From Pseudomonadales bacterium (GTDB taxonomy: Bacteria > Pseudomonadota > Gammaproteobacteria > Pseudomonadales > Azotimanducaceae): DNA of 64,000 nucleotides. Within the stretch, counting starts at the first letter, position 1; each line of letters opens with the position of its first letter. The notes beneath the pieces were generated by a model. It did no database searches and was not told the origin of the DNA. It saw nothing but the letters and a program-made list of their open reading frames with translations. Position numbers and translations under genes: made by a program. Shown one piece after another: positions 16,743-25,156 of the stretch. The stretch covers positions 1 through 64,000 of the forward strand of contig JADHNU010000002.1 of assembly GCA_016779325.1 (NCBI GenBank), written 5' to 3'.

Positions 16743-17698
16743 AGACCCAACAGCGGGAGGTGGCGGGGGCAGCGGGTAACCTCGCCGTGACCGTCGCCGG
16801 CGAGGGACCGCTCATTCTTTGCGTTCACGGCTGGCCCGAGCTGGCCTACTCCTGGCGCCATCAAATGGCGTATTTCGCTGACCGGGGCTATACGGTGGCG
16901 GCCCTAGACGTGCGCGGCTATGGCGCCAGCGCGAAACCCGAGGCCATCGAAGCCTATACCTTAACCGCGCTGGCGGGGGACGTCGCTCGAGTTGCGGCCG
17001 CGCTTTCGGCGGCGCCGGCTGTTCTCTTCGGCCACGACTGGGGGGCGCCCATTGCCTATCACAGCGCGCTATTGCATCCGGAGCGCTTTCGCGCTGTCGC
17101 CGGGCTGAGCGTGCCCTACGCGCCGCCCGGGCCCGTGCCCTTCATCGAGGTAGCCGAGACGATCTACGCGGAGCGGTTCTTCTACCAGAATTATTTCCAG
17201 GCCCCGGACGTGGCTGAGGCGGAGCTCGAGGCCGATCCGGAAGCGGCGTTGGCGCGCATCTATTTTGCGCTCTCCGGCGACGCGCCCTTGGCGAGCTGGC
17301 TGCAAATTAAGCCTAAGGATGTAGGGCTCCTTGAGGGCCTGGCGCGTCCCGATCCCTTTCCAGCTTGGATGCCCGCCGAGGCCCTAGCCGTCTATGGGGA
17401 CGCCTTCCGGGCAGGCGGTTTCCGTGGGCCGCTTAATCGCTATCGCGCTCAGCGACTCGATGCCGAACAACTGCGACCGGTTCATGGCCAGTTACTCGCG
17501 CAACCGAGCTGCTTTATCGGCGGCGAGCGCGACGCCGTCCGTCACTTCCTGCCGGGGATGGACCTCTACGCCGATCCTGGGGCTGGCTGCGCTGACTTTC
17601 GTGGGGCGACGCTTATTCCTGACATAGGCCATTGGGTGCAGCAGGAAGCGCCTGATGCGTGCAATGTTGCCCTTGAGGTATTTCTTCGGGGCCTTTAG
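16739..17698 (+). CDS. Alpha/beta hydrolase, epoxide hydrolase-like
   Basis: The 319-residue enzyme has the oxyanion-hole motif 'HGWPE', then 'YSWRHQ', and the nucleophile elbow 'GHDWG' with Asp as nucleophile, which marks the epoxide hydrolase/dehalogenase branch. A C-terminal 'DIGHWVQQEAPD' holds the catalytic His. A paralogue with the same motifs is encoded at 22782-23744. The start overlaps the MOSC gene by four bases. Confidence 0.85.
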   Translation: MKTQQREVAGAAGNLAVTVAGEGPLILCVHGWPELAYSWRHQMAYFADRGYTVAALDVRGYGASAKPEAIEAYTLTALAGDVARVAAALSAAPAVLFGHDWGAPIAYHSALLHPERFRAVAGLSVPYAPPGPVPFIEVAETIYAERFFYQNYFQAPDVAEAELEADPEAALARIYFALSGDAPLASWLQIKPKDVGLLEGLARPDPFPAWMPAEALAVYGDAFRAGGFRGPLNRYRAQRLDAEQLRPVHGQLLAQPSCFIGGERDAVRHFLPGMDLYADPGAGCADFRGATLIPDIGHWVQQEAPDACNVALEVFLRGL

Positions 17699-17771
17699 GG
17701 CGTCGGCCCTGGCTCGCAGGGGGCGCCTGCGTTAGGGTTTCCAAGGGGTGTGCCAGGGAGGGGAGAGCACT

Positions 17772-18767
17772 ATGGCCGAGGCCGCTTTACCTACGGAAGA
17801 CCGCGCAATTTTTCAGCCGCTTGAGTTTCAGGGCGAGGCGGCCGCCTATTTTCGTATCTGGGTCGTCAACGTCTGCCTGTCCGTGCTGACCTTGGGGATC
17901 TACTCCGCCTGGGCCAAGGTGCGGACCCATCGCTACTTTTATGGGCAAACGCGCCTAGCGGGATCCAGCTTTGAATACCTGGCGGAGCCCATGGCCATTT
18001 TGAAGGGGCGCATCATTGCGGTGGCCGTGCTCGTGGCCTATAGCGTTCTTTCCCAATCGGCCACGGCCTGGTCCGTATTGCCCCCATTGCTGTTTGTTTT
18101 TGCGCTGCCTTGGCTGATCAATCGATCTTTTGCCTTTCGCCTGGCGAATACGCGGTTTCGGAACGTGCGCTTTTCTTTCACGGGCACCTACGGGCCGGCC
18201 TTTAAGGCCCATGTCCTTTGGTTTGCGGCGGGCTTTGCCACCCTCGGGGCCCTTCTTCCCCTGGCGCTGCAGCGCCAACAGCGTTTCTTTGTAGAGCATG
18301 CCCGCTTTGGCCTGACGGAGTTCGCCTGTGAGTTGGAGAGCGCTGCGTTCTACCGGCCCGCCCTGCAGGCGTCGGCCCTGTTTGCCCTTGGGGGCCTCGG
18401 TGCCTTTATTCTGCCGGCGCTGGCGCCGCTCCTGCTGCCGCTCGCGGGGCTGCTGGCCTACGCCCATTTCTCTGCCCAAAGCTTCAATCGGGTGCTGGGG
18501 GCCAGTCGCCTAGGCCCCCATCGTTTCGAGGCCCGGCTAGAAACGGGGGCCCTGGCTGGGATCCTGGTTACCAACGCGCTGGCCGTGGCCTTAAGCTTGG
18601 GCCTCGCCTTGCCCTGGGCGCGCATTCGCCTTGCTCGCTACCGGCTCAGCCATACGGGGCTTTGGGTTCAAGGGGATCTCGATGGTTTCCTGGCAGCCGA
18701 AGCGGCGCAGAGCTCGGCCTTGGGGGAAGAGCTGGGAGAAGCCTTTGATCTTGAGCTCGGGCTTTGA
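17772..18767 (+). CDS. DUF898 (YjgN-family) membrane protein
   Basis: A 331-residue integral membrane protein with the DUF898/YjgN signature: 'FRIWVVNVCLSVLTLGIYSA' near residue 30, immediately followed by 'WAKVRTHRYFYG', with related sequences in the second half ('LATGALAGIL' region and 'LALPWARIRLARYRL'), which suggests an internal duplication. About six to eight membrane helices are visible. The start at 17772 follows GGGAGGGGAG. It overlaps the next gene, a membrane M48 protease, by four bases (TTGA). DUF898 function is unknown; the coupling suggests the two act together in the envelope. Confidence 0.85.
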   Translation: MAEAALPTEDRAIFQPLEFQGEAAAYFRIWVVNVCLSVLTLGIYSAWAKVRTHRYFYGQTRLAGSSFEYLAEPMAILKGRIIAVAVLVAYSVLSQSATAWSVLPPLLFVFALPWLINRSFAFRLANTRFRNVRFSFTGTYGPAFKAHVLWFAAGFATLGALLPLALQRQQRFFVEHARFGLTEFACELESAAFYRPALQASALFALGGLGAFILPALAPLLLPLAGLLAYAHFSAQSFNRVLGASRLGPHRFEARLETGALAGILVTNALAVALSLGLALPWARIRLARYRLSHTGLWVQGDLDGFLAAEAAQSSALGEELGEAFDLELGL

Positions 18768-19783
18768 GCCGCGGCGTTTCCGGACGGCTCTATCTCGCCA
18801 CGGGCAGTCGAAGCTATTCCGCTGAACTGACAGCGGAGGGCTCGGGTTTCCTTCAACTTCATGGGGCCGGCGGTGAAATCTTAACCGTGGCGGTGGAAGA
18901 CGCTGGGTATACGGCCGGAGTAGGGGGTAGCCCAGGGTTCCTGACCTTCCCCGACGGGGGACGTTTCGAAGCTGAGGGCGACGCCCTTCACGCGTGTTGG
19001 CTGGCGGCTGGCGGCGCAGCGGAGGCGGAGTCCTGGTTGGCGCGCCTTGAGGGGAGAACGCGCTATGCGCTCCTGGCCGTGTTGGCGACGCTTTTAGGTT
19101 TCTGGCTGGTCTATAGCTTTGTGGTGCCGAGGCTCGCAGAGCAGGTGGTTCGTCGCGTGCCTGCTACCCTGGTCTATAGCATCGATCAGGCGACCCTAGA
19201 GGGCCTTGAGCAACGCGTCTTTTCTGCGTCTGAGGTGGCGCCGCCGCAGCAGGCCGCTTTGCGCGAACGCTTGGCGCCCATGCTCGAGACCGCATCGCCC
19301 GCCCTGCGCACCCAACTGCTGTTTCGCTGCGGGCCCGAGGGCATGGGGGCGAATGCCTTTACCCTGCCCGGGGGCACCATTGTCTTGACGGACTTCCTGG
19401 TAGAGAACCTGCCAGATGATGAGCTCGAGGCCGTTGTTGCCCATGAACTGGTGCACGCCGAGGCGCGCCACGGACTCCGCCAAGCCCTGCAGCTATCGAC
19501 CCTTGCGGTGCTGTGGAGTTGGGTGACGGGGGATTTGGGCGCCTTTTTCTCCCTGGTGCCCGTGGCGCTTCTTGAGCTGGCCTATGCGCGGGATTTCGAA
19601 CTTGAGGCCGACGCAGGCGCGGCGCAGCGCTTACAGGCCTTGGGCGCGGATCCTCGCGCCCTCGCTCGGGCCCTCACGCGCCTCAAGGCCCTCCGGGGCG
19701 GGGCGGAAGGCCCGGCCTACCTGTCGACGCACCCGGCGACGGATGATCGGCTCGAGGCGCTGGAGGCGGTGCTTGCGCGGTAA
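18764..19783 (+). CDS. Membrane-anchored M48-family zinc metallopeptidase
   Basis: The 339-residue protein has a non-catalytic N-terminal part (1-98), one membrane helix ('YALLAVLATLLGFWLVYSFV', 101-120) and a periplasmic M48 domain with 'HELVH' (227-231) plus the downstream third-ligand Glu in 'DFELEADAGAAQRL'. It uses a TTG start inside the stop of the DUF898 gene, indicating translational coupling. Family members degrade misfolded envelope proteins (BepA, LoiP, HtpX relatives). The substrate is unknown. Confidence 0.85.
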   Translation: MSRGVSGRLYLATGSRSYSAELTAEGSGFLQLHGAGGEILTVAVEDAGYTAGVGGSPGFLTFPDGGRFEAEGDALHACWLAAGGAAEAESWLARLEGRTRYALLAVLATLLGFWLVYSFVVPRLAEQVVRRVPATLVYSIDQATLEGLEQRVFSASEVAPPQQAALRERLAPMLETASPALRTQLLFRCGPEGMGANAFTLPGGTIVLTDFLVENLPDDELEAVVAHELVHAEARHGLRQALQLSTLAVLWSWVTGDLGAFFSLVPVALLELAYARDFELEADAGAAQRLQALGADPRALARALTRLKALRGGAEGPAYLSTHPATDDRLEALEAVLAR

Positions 19784-19800
19784 TCGGACTGATAAAGGTG

Positions 19801-19819
19801 TTGCGAATCATTCGCATTA
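19801..19819. promoter_or_regulatory. Fur box upstream of the siderophore receptor
   Basis: TGCGAAT-C-ATTCGCA (19802-19816) is a perfect 7-1-7 inverted repeat of the type bound by the iron repressor Fur. It lies about 50 bases before the TonB-dependent receptor start. Confidence 0.8.
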
Positions 19820-19864
19820 GCGTTTAAATGGACTCCGTGGATTGACACCAACAGGAGCCCCATC

Positions 19865-21952
19865 GTGTCCGCAATGCCCCCCCGCTGTTCTGCGGTCCTT
19901 TCCGCTCTGGCCCTGGCCATGATGAGCACAAGCAGTTTTGCGCAAGAGGATGTGGCCCCCCTCGAAACCATCGTCGTCCGGGGGGCGTACTTTGGTCAGG
20001 CCCTGGCGGAAGGGGTTAAGACGCCGACGATGTTGCTCAACGTGCCCCAGTCCGTCTCCGTTATGGATGGGCGGCAGCTGCGCGAACAGGCGCATGTGAG
20101 CGTCGCGGATGTCATGCAGTACACCCCCGGGGTGAGCGTTGGCCAGGGCGAAGACCATCGGGATCAGCTGACCATTCGGGGCCAAAACACCACCGCGGAC
20201 TTCTTCCTCGATGGTCTCCGGGATGACGTCCAATACTTCAGGCCGCTCTATAATTTAGAGCGCGTGGAAATCTTGCGCGGTGCGAATGCGCTGCTCTTTG
20301 GGCGGGGCGGCGGCGGTGGCGTGGTTAACCGGGTGTCCAAAGTGCCGACGGCGAGCGAAGCCTTCACGACCCTTGGGGCGAATTTCGACAGCTTCGGGGC
20401 CGACGGCCTCGCTGTGGATCTCAACCGCCCCCTTGGAAAGCAGGGCGCTTTTCGCCTCAATGCCATGGCGGACAGCGATATGCGCAACCATCGGGATTTT
20501 AAGGACGGAGAGCGCCTGGCGCTGAATCCCACCTTAAGCTGGGTTACGGCGGACGGCACTTTGCTGAACGCGTCCTACGAGTGGCTGGATGATGACCGGG
20601 TAGTGGACCGGGGCGTGCCTGCCCTAAACGGGGCGCCGCTGCGCGGGGAGCGAGATACCTTCTTTGCCGATCCGTCGGTGAATCGCATGACCTTTGGGGG
20701 CCACATCGCGCGGCTTCGAGGAGAACGGAGCTTTGGCGCGGCTTGGCGAGTCAACGCGACGCTCCAATACGCGGACTACAACAAGTACTACCGCAATCAG
20801 TACCCCATCGGCTTTGATGCCCTCGCCGAAACCGTCACGCTGGACGGGTACGCCGACAGCACGGATCGGCAAAACACGCTTTTTCAGCTGAACGCCGTGG
20901 GCACCTTCGACACGGGGCCCCTGAGCCACACAATCCTTGCGGGGGCTGAGCAAGGCGTTCAGGAAACGGAAAACGCGCGGCGTGATGCGCGCTTTGAAGT
21001 CAATGAAGACGACCAGGTCACCTTCGCCTTCCGCAATCCCCTGGCGGTGCCGGCCATGGGCTTCACGGACCCGGTGCGCGATCGCGCCTCGGAAGTCCGC
21101 TTCAGCTCGGCCTTCTTTCAAGACGAGGTGGCCCTCGGCGAACACCTTATCGTGGTGGCGGGCCTGCGAGTCGATCGCTTCAGCATTGAAGTTGAGGACC
21201 GGGTGGGCGGTTTTGCTCTCCAAGCTGAGGACACGGAACTCTCCCCGCGGCTTGGGCTGATCCTTAAGCCCCTTGAGACCGTGAGTGCCTACGCAAGCTA
21301 CAGCGAATCCTTTCTGCCGCGCTCCGGAGATCAGTTCCTGACGCTCTCCCTGGACGCGCAAGCCCTAGACCCGGAGGTTTTTGAAAATCGGGAGCTGGGG
21401 GTGAAGTGGCAGCCGACGGAACAGCTTGCCCTGGCCCTGGCCGCCTTTGAGATCGAGCGGGAAAACGGCGTGGCGGTCGATCCGTCGAATCCCGAGCGCT
21501 CCGTCTTAACGGGTACGAAAACCCGCGGGTGGGAGCTTCAGTTGGACGGGGAACTCACCCCCTGGTGGTCCGTGAACGCGGGCTACAGCCACCTCGATGG
21601 CCGAGAGCTGGGACGGTTCGTCAATGGCCAAAGCGCCAACCGGATCTTGGCTCAGCTGCCCGAGGACATGCTTTCCCTCTGGAGCCGCTTTACGGTGAAC
21701 GAACGTTTCGGCTTCGGCGTCGGCGTTATCCATCAGGCCGAGCAGTTTGCTTCCTTGAGCAACGCCGTGACCCTTCCGGACTTCACCCGGGTCGATCTGG
21801 CGGCGTTCTTTGAGGTGAATGAGAAGCTCAGCCTGCAGCTGAACATCGAGAACCTGCTGGCTACGGAGTACTTTCCGGCGGCGCACAACGACCACAACAT
21901 CACTACGGGCGAGCCCCGCTACGGGCGGCTCGCCCTTCAGTACCGGTTCTAA
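19865..21952 (+). CDS. TonB-dependent siderophore receptor
   Basis: The 695-residue outer-membrane receptor has a signal peptide (cleavage near 'SSFAQ'), a plug domain ('LNVPQSVSVMDGRQLREQ', 'DVMQYTPGVSVGQ', 'NLERVEILRGANALLFGRG') and a 22-strand barrel ending in 'LALQYRF' with the C-terminal Phe. The plug most resembles FhuE/FpvA-type ferric-siderophore receptors. The GTG at 19865 is preferred because AGGAG lies seven bases upstream; ATG at 19874 is possible. The Fur box indicates repression by iron. No siderophore synthesis genes are in the window, so it may take up foreign siderophores. Confidence 0.9.
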   Translation: MSAMPPRCSAVLSALALAMMSTSSFAQEDVAPLETIVVRGAYFGQALAEGVKTPTMLLNVPQSVSVMDGRQLREQAHVSVADVMQYTPGVSVGQGEDHRDQLTIRGQNTTADFFLDGLRDDVQYFRPLYNLERVEILRGANALLFGRGGGGGVVNRVSKVPTASEAFTTLGANFDSFGADGLAVDLNRPLGKQGAFRLNAMADSDMRNHRDFKDGERLALNPTLSWVTADGTLLNASYEWLDDDRVVDRGVPALNGAPLRGERDTFFADPSVNRMTFGGHIARLRGERSFGAAWRVNATLQYADYNKYYRNQYPIGFDALAETVTLDGYADSTDRQNTLFQLNAVGTFDTGPLSHTILAGAEQGVQETENARRDARFEVNEDDQVTFAFRNPLAVPAMGFTDPVRDRASEVRFSSAFFQDEVALGEHLIVVAGLRVDRFSIEVEDRVGGFALQAEDTELSPRLGLILKPLETVSAYASYSESFLPRSGDQFLTLSLDAQALDPEVFENRELGVKWQPTEQLALALAAFEIERENGVAVDPSNPERSVLTGTKTRGWELQLDGELTPWWSVNAGYSHLDGRELGRFVNGQSANRILAQLPEDMLSLWSRFTVNERFGFGVGVIHQAEQFASLSNAVTLPDFTRVDLAAFFEVNEKLSLQLNIENLLATEYFPAAHNDHNITTGEPRYGRLALQYRF

Positions 21953-21955
21953 GGC

Positions 21956-22768
21956 CTATTGGCTCATATACCAGCCGCCGTTCGGGGACAGGCACTGGCC
22001 AGTGACGAACTTTGCTTCGTCGCTGGCCAGATAGACTGCGGCAAAGGCAATGTCGTCCGGTTCGCCAAGGCGCCCGAGGGGCGTTTGTGCTTCCAGCATA
22101 GGATGCATGGGGGCGAGGGGGTCGGTCATGTCTGTATGGATCCATCCCGGAGCAATCGCGTTAACTCGAATTTGGTACGGGGCCAGTTCGTGAGCGAGCG
22201 CCCGCGTCAGCCCCAGGATGCCCGCTTTGGCGGCGCAGTAGGCGGGCCCGCCGGGGCGTCCGAAGGTGCCCATTATGCTGCTGAGATTCAGGATGTTGCC
22301 CCCGGCGTGCATCATTCGCGCCGTGGCTTCGCGGCTGCAGAAGAAGGTGCCGTCCAAGTGCACGCCAATCATGCGATGCCAGGATTCGTCCGTGACCTCC
22401 GTGAAGAGCCCGCCCAGGGGCGCGTCGGGCGTTTCCCCGGCCTGAATCTTTTCCACCATCTCGGCAATACGGGTGCGGGCGCTGTTGTCCCCCTCCATGC
22501 CGCTAATGCCCGCATTGTTCACGAGGATGTCGAGGCGATCGGTCATGCCGTCCACGGTTTTAAACATCGCGGCTACGGAGGCGGAATCGCTGACGTCACA
22601 GGCAACGGCCTCGCCACCGAGGCGGTCCGCTGTCGCCTTCGCCGCGGACAGGTTGAGATCATTGATAATCACTCGGGCGCCCGCTTCCGCGAAGCGGGTG
22701 GCAATCTGCGCCCCAAGGCCGCGGGCAGCCCCCGTAATTAAGGCCGTTTTCCCCTCTAAACGCTGCAT
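21956..22768 (-). CDS. Short-chain dehydrogenase/reductase
   Basis: The 270-residue classical SDR has the cofactor motif 'TGAARGLG' (12-19), 'NNAG' and the catalytic 'LSS' and 'YCAAK' (Tyr-x-x-x-Lys). Asp at the end of the second beta-strand ('VIINDLN') suggests NAD(H) rather than NADP(H). A 40-residue insertion around 'EGDNSARTRIAEMVEKIQ' is longer than in most members. It lies 13 bases after the epoxide-hydrolase-like gene and probably shares its transcript, suggesting hydrolysis of an epoxide or ester followed by alcohol oxidation. Confidence 0.87.
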   Translation of the reverse strand: MQRLEGKTALITGAARGLGAQIATRFAEAGARVIINDLNLSAAKATADRLGGEAVACDVSDSASVAAMFKTVDGMTDRLDILVNNAGISGMEGDNSARTRIAEMVEKIQAGETPDAPLGGLFTEVTDESWHRMIGVHLDGTFFCSREATARMMHAGGNILNLSSIMGTFGRPGGPAYCAAKAGILGLTRALAHELAPYQIRVNAIAPGWIHTDMTDPLAPMHPMLEAQTPLGRLGEPDDIAFAAVYLASDEAKFVTGQCLSPNGGWYMSQ

Positions 22769-22781
22769 AGTTGTTCCTCCC

Positions 22782-23744
22782 CTAGGCCGGCCCAGGTGGG
22801 GCCGGCGATGTTAAGTCGCGCTTTTTTAGCCAGGACAGCAGCAGCGCGTTGGTTTCTTCCGGTGCTTCCTGTTGGATCCAGTGCCCACAGGGCAGGCCAT
22901 GGACCTCAAGGTCGGGTGCGATTTCTTCCAGGGCGCTCGGCGGCGGCACCATGTCGTAATGGCCCCAAATCATGAGCGTGGGCACGGCGATATGCTCAGC
23001 GACGCCGTCGAGGCGGGCCCAGTTGCGATCGAAGTTGCGATACCAATTGATGCCTGGGGTGAAGCCCGTGCGCGCAAAGGCCTGGTCGAAGACCGCAAGG
23101 TCCTCGTCGCTCATGAGTGAGGCCCCCGGGGCGGTGGGCGCCTGGGCCATTGCGAGGAGGGGCGGCAGGTCGCTGGCTTCCGGCGGGCTGGGCGGCGCCT
23201 CGGCGCGGCGGTACATATTGCGTAGGAAGTTCGTGCGGTGAGCGTCGAGAAACGCATCGGCTTCCCCGGGGGCATCATTGAAATGCACGATGTAGTGCTG
23301 CGGACCAAGCATCTCGCGCCAGAAGGGTATCCAAGGCTTCGGGCCCCGACGCAAATAGGACACGCTGAGGTTCGCGACCGCGCGGACCCGCTCCGGCTTC
23401 AAGACGGCCATGGCCCAGACCACGAGGGCGCCCCAGTCGTGGCCTACAAAAATGGCGTTCTCATGGCCAAAATGAAGGAGAAGGTCTTCGAGGTCGCTGG
23501 TCAGGGCCTCGATGTCATAGGCTTCCACGGCGGACGGGCAGCTGCTTCCGCCAAAGCCGCGCTGGTTGGGCACGATGACCTCGAAGCCGGCGGCGGCGAG
23601 CGGGGCAATTTGGTGGCGCCAGCTGTAGGCGTGTTCGGGCCACCCATGGCAGAGGATGATGGCCGGGGCGCCGGCCGTGCCGGCGCGAAAGACCTCGAGG
23701 TCGGCGCCGCGCGTGGTGACGCGCTCCGGCGATGGAAAGCCCAT
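22782..23744 (-). CDS. Alpha/beta hydrolase, epoxide hydrolase-like (paralogue)
   Basis: The 320-residue enzyme shares 'HGWPE', 'YSWRHQ' and the Asp nucleophile elbow 'GHDWG' with the protein encoded at 16739-17698. The acid-base region near the end reads 'LPCGHWIQQEAPEE'. It is the first gene of a two-gene unit with the SDR. The intergenic distance to the divergent FGE-like gene is 63 bases, so their promoters overlap or adjoin. Confidence 0.85.
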   Translation of the reverse strand: MGFPSPERVTTRGADLEVFRAGTAGAPAIILCHGWPEHAYSWRHQIAPLAAAGFEVIVPNQRGFGGSSCPSAVEAYDIEALTSDLEDLLLHFGHENAIFVGHDWGALVVWAMAVLKPERVRAVANLSVSYLRRGPKPWIPFWREMLGPQHYIVHFNDAPGEADAFLDAHRTNFLRNMYRRAEAPPSPPEASDLPPLLAMAQAPTAPGASLMSDEDLAVFDQAFARTGFTPGINWYRNFDRNWARLDGVAEHIAVPTLMIWGHYDMVPPPSALEEIAPDLEVHGLPCGHWIQQEAPEETNALLLSWLKKRDLTSPAPPGPA

Positions 23745-23807
23745 AAGATCCCCTTTTCCCCTATGCTCTGCCTTGAGCTTACGCGAAAGGCAGGGGGGCA
23801 GGGCAAG

Positions 23808-24746
23808 ATGGCCGGAGCACGACAGCAGGGAAGCGCCTTCGCGTGTCTTTTACTGCTTGCCCTTGGCGGCTGTGCGCCGCCGCCAGCGGCCGATGCCGGC
23901 GAGTGCCTGGCCGAGGCGCCGACGCCGCGGTGGATCCCCGCCGGCGCGGGCGTGATGGGATCTGACGAAGCCTATACAGAGGAGCGGCCTGCGCGCCCCG
24001 TGGCGAGTGGGGGCTTCTTCATCGACGCCCGGGAAGTCACCAACGACGATTTTGCGCGCTTCGTCACGGCCACGGGCTACGTGACCGATGCGGAGCGCAC
24101 CCAGCCTGGCTTCGGCGTGCCCGGCGCGGCCGTGTTCACTTACCCCACGCCGGCGAATCCTAGCTGGTGGCGTTTCGCTGAAGGGGCCTCCTGGCGACAG
24201 CCGGAAGGACCCGGCAGCGATTTGACCGGGCAGGGGTCGCTCCCCGTGGTGCAGGTTTCCCAGCGCGATGCGCAGGCCTACGCGGCCTGGGCCGGGGGGC
24301 GCTTGCCCACGGAAACGGAATGGGAGTTTGCTGCCCGGGCGGGCAGCACCACGCGCTACGTGTGGGGCCCAACGCTGGCGCCCGATGGCGTTCTCCGGGC
24401 CAATACCTGGCAAGGGCCCTTCCCCGTGTCCAACACGGGGGAGGATGGTTTTCTCAGTCGCGCTCCCGGGGGCTGCTTTCCCCCCAATGCCTTTGAGCTC
24501 TACGACATGATTGGCAACGTCTGGGAATGGACGATGACCCCCTACGACGGACAGCGCGGCGATGGGGCGGGAGAGGTGCGCTACACCATTAAGGGGGGCT
24601 CCTACCTGTGTGCGGAGAACTACTGCCACCGTTTCCGTGCCTCGGCCCGGCAGGCCCAGGAAGCGGGGCTCCCAACGAATCACATTGGCTTTCGGGTTGT
24701 TTATGATGAATCCCCGCGCTCAAGCGAAGAGGAGAACAAGGGATGA
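23808..24746 (+). CDS. Formylglycine-generating-enzyme (SUMF1) family lipoprotein
   Basis: The 312-residue protein starts with a lipoprotein signal ('FACLLLLALGGC', lipobox Cys22, followed by Ala, which favours the outer membrane). The rest is an FGE-sulfatase domain: 'PRWIPAGAGVMGSDEAYTEE', 'DAREVTNDDFARFV', 'GRLPTETEWEFAARAG', 'IGNVWEWT', 'IKGGSYLCAENYCHRFRA'. Cys268 and Cys273 match the copper-binding catalytic pair of true FGEs, so it may really convert Cys to formylglycine. No sulfatase gene is in the window. A much longer upstream frame exists, but only the ATG at 23808 gives a sensible signal peptide. The stop overlaps the GFA gene. Confidence 0.88.
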   Translation: MAGARQQGSAFACLLLLALGGCAPPPAADAGECLAEAPTPRWIPAGAGVMGSDEAYTEERPARPVASGGFFIDAREVTNDDFARFVTATGYVTDAERTQPGFGVPGAAVFTYPTPANPSWWRFAEGASWRQPEGPGSDLTGQGSLPVVQVSQRDAQAYAAWAGGRLPTETEWEFAARAGSTTRYVWGPTLAPDGVLRANTWQGPFPVSNTGEDGFLSRAPGGCFPPNAFELYDMIGNVWEWTMTPYDGQRGDGAGEVRYTIKGGSYLCAENYCHRFRASARQAQEAGLPTNHIGFRVVYDESPRSSEEENKG

Positions 24747-25156
24747 GTGAAAAAGGCGGCTGCCTCTGCGGCCAGTTTAGCTATAGCTTTCCCCGGGAGG
24801 CCGTGGTCTCCGCCCATCATTGCCATTGCACCGATTGCCAAAAGATGACCGGCAGCGGCAAGGCGACGATCATTATGGTGCCCACCCAAACCTTAGAAAT
24901 GGCGGGGGAGCTTAAAACCTTTACGGTGACGGGCACGGATGGCGGTCGGGTTACCCGCGCCTTTTGTCCCACCTGCGGATCGCAAATCTTGAGTTACCTT
25001 GAGGGCAGGGACGCGCTTAAGTTTGTGAAAGCGGGCACCCTGGAGCAGAGCGACTGGGTGACCATCAGCTCGAGCTTTTGGGCCACCACGGCGCGCAGCT
25101 GGGATCCGGTGAAGGCCGACGCTCAGGCCTTCGAGACAAACCCCTCCAGCGTTTAG
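24743..25156 (+). CDS. GFA-family (CENP-V/GFA domain) zinc protein
   Basis: The 137-residue protein has the full GFA zinc pattern: 'GGCLCGQ', 'HCHCTDCQKMTG' and 'FCPTCGS'. It was named after glutathione-dependent formaldehyde-activating enzyme, but most members have no proven role. The start overlaps the FGE-like gene by four bases, so the two are co-translated, which is an unusual pairing. The stop interlocks with that of the convergent quinone-reductase gene (TTAG). Confidence 0.87.
   Translation: MSEKGGCLCGQFSYSFPREAVVSAHHCHCTDCQKMTGSGKATIIMVPTQTLEMAGELKTFTVTGTDGGRVTRAFCPTCGSQILSYLEGRDALKFVKAGTLEQSDWVTISSSFWATTARSWDPVKADAQAFETNPSSV

Noticed and set aside
23238-23807. N-terminal extension of the FGE-like protein
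   Set aside because: This stretch overlaps the divergent hydrolase gene and would bury the lipoprotein signal peptide at 23808 in mid-protein.
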